NCBI GenBank assembly: GCA_964607705.1
Contig: CAZSLI010000015.1
Location: forward strand, 1 to 55,992
Source: CAZSLI01 sp964607705
Lineage (GTDB): Bacteria; Actinomycetota; Coriobacteriia; Anaerosomatales; PHET01
Direction: 5' to 3'
DNA length: 55,992 bases
In this document: one piece after another, positions 53,001 through 55,992 of the stretch
How positions within the stretch are numbered: position 1 is the stretch's first letter
Layout of the letters: every line of letters starts with the position of its first letter
The notes under the pieces: model-generated
Told to the model about the DNA's origin: nothing
Seen by the model: the letters and a program-made list of their open reading frames with translations, nothing else
Databases searched by the model: none
Program-made: the position numbers and the translations under genes

Positions 53001-53322
53001 GGAGCTGCTGCGTGCCACGGGACCACTTCTCGGCGCGTTCCCTGACATCCGCTTCGGCGAGCGCGCCGCTCCGGTAGCGCATGGAGACCTGTTGTTTCTG
53101 TACACCGATGGCTTGACCGAGGCGCGTCGCAATGCCGAGATGTACGGCGACGACCGCCTCGTGGCCCACCTGCGAACCACCGGTACCGAACCCGTCACCG
53201 AAGTGGTGCGTGACGTGATAGGCGAAGTCGTCTCGTTCAGCGACGGTCACCTCTCCGATGACGTCGCGATAGTCGCCGTCAGGATCGACGGCCAAGTCGG
53301 GCAGGAGCGGCTCGAGGTCTGA
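50032..53322 (+). CDS. PocR-PAS-GAF-GAF-GAF-SpoIIE phosphatase
   Basis: 1,096 aa soluble signalling protein. Residues about 18-190: PocR sensory domain with its Cys cluster (CTKFH, CAHCVESD, YECKNGMWDACTPIV) and FTGQFFFDD, known from PocR and some histidine kinases. Then PAS (about 222-335), GAF (about 350-500), two mutually similar GAF domains (about 510-690 and 690-855; both carry PEDF and end in GLENARLF/VLENARLY) and a C-terminal SpoIIE phosphatase (about 870-1090) with VGGDFYDLFEL, GDVAGKGLDA and SDDVAIVAV. PocR senses propanediol in its namesake, but in fusions it may bind other ligands or metal. Catalytic domain closely resembles that at 28696. Confidence 0.9.
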   Translation: MSEPAPGVGERPMDPLDHKLSELVDAQSLQTMMDDFSAITSIPMALLGVDGTVVVGAGWQDVCTKFHRVHPETCAHCVESDTVLTAGIPEGEARLYECKNGMWDACTPIVVGDRHIANLFTGQFFFDDEPVDLEFFRRQAARYGFDEEAYLAAVQAVPRLSRETVATGLRFLTRLSSMISQLSYSNLERCRVEEELRVALQGETELSDRLAAEQGTLRAIMGNTQTHLAYLDPDFNVVAVNAAYAAGSGKSEDELLGKNHFELFPNAENQQIFEGVRESRKPVSFQAKPFEFADQPWRGVTYWDWQLTPVEDEDGELQGFAFSLQNVTDNVRSQAFSDAINGLNDVIHAGLDFDSLLRQFVPELARAAGCEFVIIALRSQEGRWHLRETYGARPEIKERSYSDAEFPRLVESLESGKPILIETTDPGRKMPGLAALLNAKSALITPLRVGDQAFGVMACGYYTGPGTFGHEHVDFACKVAASLSLALQNTRLFEAEKRARQAECERAGRLELVHEITSIAVSSLDVHDSANRVLEALESHFGLAFASILVADSERGVLTQAGSVGYPEDFLSRITPPSLDSVYESMRVYSDGVPIAVEDAATADVPDISHTVFDRLEAITGKRVRSYLIVPLESYQGIVGSLNLFWDEPRTFASGDIDFFSSVAHEIAVGLENARLFDNEQRRRERLEVLHGVMETAVASLNVREAAQGMLDYLSQHHDFEISNLWLARGRSLDLVGCTNCPEDFESQLSPMSLADPYEACKVFASGNSIVVHNAEETNPEAVERTARLGLKIGSYAVVPVRSRGETIGTLNFAWSEPRHIAAEDVRFYLSLGQELGVVLENARLYEAQHNIADRLQEALLAVPAEVNGIEFAHAYHSASESSRVGGDFYDLFELEGDRIGVVIGDVAGKGLDAAVLTSLVKNTIRAHASEPGKTPDHILELTNDLIYRSTPNEAFVTVFFAIIDLRGGRIVFSSAGHTPGVLICKDGSAELLRATGPLLGAFPDIRFGERAAPVAHGDLLFLYTDGLTEARRNAEMYGDDRLVAHLRTTGTEPVTEVVRDVIGEVVSFSDGHLSDDVAIVAVRIDGQVGQERLEV

Positions 53323-53325
53323 GGC

Positions 53326-53898
53326 CTACGGCATCGGCGCCTTCACGAACCCGTACATCTGCTCAAGCCGATCGAGCATCGCGTGGAACGCCTCGTGGCG
53401 CCCCTCGCCGATGACCTCTCGCTCGATCCGGTCGTACCCCTCGACCAGCATCTCTTGCACTTCGGCTGAGAGCCGCGTGTCCGCCGTGCCGAACACGTCT
53501 CCCTCTTCGGTCAAGATGTGTGCCCTCAGCAGGTCGGTGTAGCCCGCGATCTCGTCCATCAGGTCGATCCCGGAGTTCGGTTCCCGCCGCTCGAAGCGCT
53601 CGTACTGGTGCTTCTGCCGAGCGACGGAACCTCGTCCCAGGGCGTGCTCCTCGGCAAGCTGTTCGAGCCAGGTGTCGACGTCCTCTTGACGGAGCTCGCG
53701 CATCGCCGGGAAGAGCAGCTGCTCCTCCTTACCGTGATGGCACTGATCGACGAACACGCCAAGAAACTCCATCACCTGGTCGAATTCCTCGCGGCGGACG
53801 ACCCTGCCGACCCGCAGGTCGGCGGCCATCCCATCCATGATGTCGAGCATTCGGATGACGGCCTTGTGTTCAGAGCGCAGGTCCTCGGTGGCTTGCAT
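53326..53898 (-). CDS. hemerythrin-like HHE protein
   Basis: 190 aa. Four-helix HHE cation-binding domain: SEH11KAVIRMLD, CH54HGKEE with E58/E59, EEHALGR and AHILTEEGDVF supply His/Glu ligands for a di-iron site. Hemerythrin-like proteins bind oxygen or nitric oxide or serve iron repair. AAGGAGG precedes ATG 53898 by 5 bases; the open frame extends to 54237 without homology. Convergent with the PocR-type phosphatase gene, 3 bp between stops. Confidence 0.9.
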   Translation of the reverse strand: MQATEDLRSEHKAVIRMLDIMDGMAADLRVGRVVRREEFDQVMEFLGVFVDQCHHGKEEQLLFPAMRELRQEDVDTWLEQLAEEHALGRGSVARQKHQYERFERREPNSGIDLMDEIAGYTDLLRAHILTEEGDVFGTADTRLSAEVQEMLVEGYDRIEREVIGEGRHEAFHAMLDRLEQMYGFVKAPMP

Positions 53899-53995
53899 GG
53901 GCGCCTCCTTCGAGTCGCGGCGCGGTGGGGCGCCGCGAGGAGGTTTGTACCCGCACCTAGTATTGGAGAATGAGCGCGCGACTCGATTAGGGACG

Positions 53996-54355
53996 CTAGC
54001 GGCGACTCGTCGGCACGTTGCGCCGAACGACTTCCAAGTCGAGGAACTCGACTGCCCCATCGTGGACTTCATAAAGCAGCGGGATGATCCGGGCCTGCTC
54101 CAGCATCTCGAATGACGGGTCCTCGGCGGCGCTTGCCGGCAGCACGGCGAATCGGGGCGGGAGGCCCTGGGTCCACGAGCCCTGATACATCCGCTCGAAC
54201 GCCTCCTCCGGCGATGCGTGGAACTCGAACATCGCACCGGCCAGATCGCCCGCTGCTCCGATGTAGACTTCGCCGCGCGATGAGTAGGTATCGCTTGCCA
54301 CCTCGTATCCCAGCTCGGAGAGCGCGGTCCTGAGTGAGTTCTGTGCGTCCAGCAA
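53996..54355 (-). CDS. hypothetical protein in the TetR operon
   Basis: 119 aa from TTG 54355, which has GGAGG 9 bases upstream and lies 2 bases beyond the TetR stop. No signal peptide or membrane helix. Sequence features include LGYEVASDTYSSRGEVYIGAAGDLAGAMFEFHASPEEAFERMYQGSW and LEQARIIPLLYEV. I do not recognise a family. Coupling to the regulator suggests a linked role, perhaps as a sensor or modifier. Confidence 0.6.
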   Translation of the reverse strand: MLDAQNSLRTALSELGYEVASDTYSSRGEVYIGAAGDLAGAMFEFHASPEEAFERMYQGSWTQGLPPRFAVLPASAAEDPSFEMLEQARIIPLLYEVHDGAVEFLDLEVVRRNVPTSRR

Positions 54356-54357
54356 AG

Positions 54358-55044
54358 CTATCCCGCCTCCCCCACTACCCGCTCCAGCCCGTCCAGGATG
54401 AGCTCGAGGCCGAAGTCGAAATCGTCCTCGGCGTCGTAACCGCTCGCCATCGCGTGCGACGCCATCCGGTGGAGGTACGGGTACTCCTCGGCGGGGATGG
54501 CCGCCAGGATCGCCTCGGCCATCTCCTCGGGTGAGACCTCGTCGTCGGGGGCCATGTTGAATGCCTGGATGCCGAAGCCGTAGATGTACGCGTCGATCAC
54601 CGAGAACGCGTGGGCCGCACCTTCGAGGGTGAAGCCGGCCTCGACCAGCGTGCCGAGGACCCAGTCGAAGTAGCGGAGCCTCGACGGACCGCTCGTTTCG
54701 CGGGAGTCCAGCAGCGTGGGCGCCCAGCGGTGCCGGCCGAAGACCTCGCGGGCAGAGATGGCTCGGCGGCGCATCGCGTCTCGCCAAGTCTCGGCGTCTG
54801 TGGGCAGTTCGATCTGCTCGACCACAAGGTCGACCATCCCATCCAGGATGTCGTCCTTGTTCGCGACGTGGTTGTAGAGCGACATCGCTTCTACGCCGAG
54901 TCGCGCCGCGACACCGCGCATGGTGACGGCGCCGACCCCCTGCTCGTCGGCTAGGTCTATCGCTGCGGCCAGGACCCGGTCGCGGCTCAACCGCTCGCGA
55001 CCGCCCGACTTCTTGCCCGCTCCAGTGCCCATCTTCTTGGCCAT
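54358..55044 (-). CDS. TetR-family transcriptional regulator
   Basis: 228 aa. A Lys/Gly/Arg-rich N-terminal tail, then a TetR helix-turn-helix (RVLAAAIDLADEQGVGAVTMRGVAARLGVEAMSLYNHVANKDDILDGMVD, about 23-72) and a TetR_C-type ligand domain. Expected to repress the divergent membrane protein gene at 55167 and itself through the two palindromes at 55066-55110. It shares an operon with a 119-residue protein. Effector unknown; members of this class respond to small hydrophobic drugs. Confidence 0.94.
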   Translation of the reverse strand: MAKKMGTGAGKKSGGRERLSRDRVLAAAIDLADEQGVGAVTMRGVAARLGVEAMSLYNHVANKDDILDGMVDLVVEQIELPTDAETWRDAMRRRAISAREVFGRHRWAPTLLDSRETSGPSRLRYFDWVLGTLVEAGFTLEGAAHAFSVIDAYIYGFGIQAFNMAPDDEVSPEEMAEAILAAIPAEEYPYLHRMASHAMASGYDAEDDFDFGLELILDGLERVVGEAG

Positions 55045-55065
55045 TTCACTCCCGCGCAGAATTGT

Positions 55066-55110
55066 ACTTACTAAGTAAGTGAAAAGTGGGTATGATGCTT
55101 ACTTAGTAAG
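55066..55110. promoter_or_regulatory. paired TetR operators and divergent promoter region
   Basis: Operator 1 ACTTACT-A-AGTAAGT (55066-55080), perfect 7-bp arms. Operator 2 CTTACT-T-AGTAAG (55098-55110), perfect 6-bp arms of the same motif. Centres are 31 bp apart, about three helical turns. Between them lies TATGAT (55091-55096), a -10 for the plus-strand gene with TTACTA 17 bases upstream inside operator 1. Confidence 0.85.
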
Positions 55111-55166
55111 TATAGTTCCCATCGCCCGACAAGCAACCACGCTACGGGCTAGAGGAGGAGGAAGCG

Positions 55167-55922
55167 ATGAACACGGCTAAGAGCGACAAGACCATCCGGC
55201 AGGTGGGGGGAGCGGCGGCCCTCTACCTCGCGCTCGCATACCTTGCGGCTATGCCGTACTTCCTGCTGGTGGTCGACTACCCCAGTGCGACCACCGTGGC
55301 CGCGAAGATGGTCCTGGTGCTGGCCAACTATCCGAGTATGTACGCGATGTATCTCGCCACCTATGTGTTCTTCGGCATTGTGCTGGGCGTTCTGGTCTTG
55401 GTGCTTCACAACCGGCTCCGCGGTGAAGCTCCTTTCGCGGCAGGCGTGGCGGCTGTCGTCGGCCTGATGTGGGCCTTCGCGCTCGTTGCCAGTGGGATGG
55501 TCTACACCTACGGGATGACCACCATCACGACGCTCGCCGCGACCGATCGCGCGCAGGCGGTGCTCGCATGGCAGGCGATCGAACCGGTCGCGCTCGCACT
55601 CGGCGGCGCAGGCGGGGAGCTTCTCGGCGGGCTCTGGGTGCTGCTCGTGAGCTGGCTGGCCCTTAGGCTGGGCGCACTGCCGAAGGTGCTTGGGTGGCTG
55701 GGTGTGGCGATCGGCGCGCTCGGCGTTGTCTCCGTAGTCCCGCCCCTGCACAACGCAGCCTACGTCTACGGACTGGTGCAGATCGTCTGGTTCGCGTGGC
55801 TCGGCGTGGCTCTGCTTCGCGGGCCGGCCGGTGAAATACTCCAGTCCGCCGCGGATGCGCGTACGCTGACCAGCGCTCGCGGCGAGCAGCGGCTCCAGCC
55901 CAATCCGAGCGCACTCGACTAG
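55167..55922 (+). CDS. DUF4386-like six-helix membrane protein
   Basis: 251 aa with about six membrane helices (for example AALYLALAYLAAMPYFLLVV, YLATYVFFGIVLGVLVLVL, AAVVGLMWAFALVASGMVYTY, GELLGGLWVLLVSWLAL, VLGWLGVAIGALGVVSVV). The arrangement with a large loop after helix 3 resembles the DUF4386 family, whose function is unknown. GAGGAGGAAGC precedes the ATG. It is divergent from the TetR gene and under its probable control, so it may protect against, or transport, the TetR ligand. Confidence 0.8.
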   Translation: MNTAKSDKTIRQVGGAAALYLALAYLAAMPYFLLVVDYPSATTVAAKMVLVLANYPSMYAMYLATYVFFGIVLGVLVLVLHNRLRGEAPFAAGVAAVVGLMWAFALVASGMVYTYGMTTITTLAATDRAQAVLAWQAIEPVALALGGAGGELLGGLWVLLVSWLALRLGALPKVLGWLGVAIGALGVVSVVPPLHNAAYVYGLVQIVWFAWLGVALLRGPAGEILQSAADARTLTSARGEQRLQPNPSALD

Positions 55923-55946
55923 TAGACGCGTCGCGCGTTCAACCAA

Positions 55947-55983
55947 ACGGGGCGGCTGCCCGATCTCCAGGCAGCCACCCCGT
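55947..55983 (+). terminator. terminator hairpin after the DUF4386-like gene
   Basis: ACGGGGCGGCTGCC (55947-55960) pairs with GGCAGCCACCCCGT (55970-55983) with a single C-A mismatch and a 9-base loop. Confidence 0.7.
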
Positions 55984-55992
55984 GGTGGTTCA

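Noticed and set aside
53899..54237. N-terminal extension of hemerythrin
   Set aside because: Low-complexity, overlaps the upstream gene; strong AAGGAGG marks ATG 53898.

Overview
The window is about 56 kb of high-GC chromosome with densely packed genes on both strands. Codon use is strongly GC-biased, GTG and TTG starts are frequent, and the content is actinobacterial: a TipA-type MerR regulator, Ku/LigD end joining, OtsAB/TreS trehalose metabolism, a decaheme cytochrome, and many GAF/SpoIIE stress-signalling proteins. I infer an actinomycetote, possibly an environmental Coriobacteriia-like lineage. No 16S or ribosomal marker is present, so the placement is only inferred. No tRNA, rRNA, CRISPR array, insertion sequence or prophage was seen.

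Layout. 1-4.1 kb: tipA-like regulator with a possible internal start, then a coupled FAD/Rieske oxidoreductase and ABC1 (UbiB-type) kinase. 4.1-9.8 kb: topoisomerase IB divergent from a ku-ligD non-homologous end-joining operon, followed by a hairpin-rich leader and a mechanosensitive-channel-like membrane protein. 9.8-18.7 kb: otsAB fusion plus PQQ-like propeller on the minus strand; on the plus strand a trehalose-synthase-like GH13 enzyme with altered active-site neighbours, a canonical GH13 glucosidase and a GT9 glycosyltransferase. 18.9-25.2 kb: ferritin-like protein, cyclase-family hydrolase, a 1.2-kDa-residue-scale (about 1,200 aa) PAS/GAF/SpoIIE phosphatase, a membrane protein, and a C4-motif pseudo-receiver. 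25.3-27.3 kb: cytochrome b and a decaheme cytochrome c. 27.4-34.8 kb: cold-shock protein, lipoprotein, a membrane SpoIIE phosphatase converging on a PAS/GAF/RsbW-like kinase, ChaB-like protein, hotdog thioesterase. 34.8-37.4 kb: two-component system next to a secreted Gly/Cys-rich protein with 11-bp-phased repeats upstream. 37.4-43.4 kb: MOCOS-like class V aminotransferase, OFA-type transporter, slipin, lipoprotein esterase, L,D-transpeptidase. 43.5-47.8 kb: MarR-controlled heterodimeric ABC exporter. 48-53.9 kb: PRC-barrel protein, His/Met-rich membrane peptide, class IV aminotransferase, PocR-PAS-GAF-SpoIIE phosphatase, hemerythrin. 54-56 kb: TetR regulator with two operators, a small partner gene and a six-helix membrane protein.

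The common theme is stress and redox survival: DNA end repair, osmoprotection, membrane tension, cold shock, metal/oxygen handling, and partner-switching signalling with three SpoIIE phosphatases and one RsbW-like kinase. The antagonist STAS proteins and the sigma factor are not in the window. The most unusual items are four of eight convergent gene pairs sharing the same CTAG stop overlap, nested inverted repeats upstream of the treS-like gene, the leader upstream of the channel-like gene, and the two-component/Cys-rich protein module.
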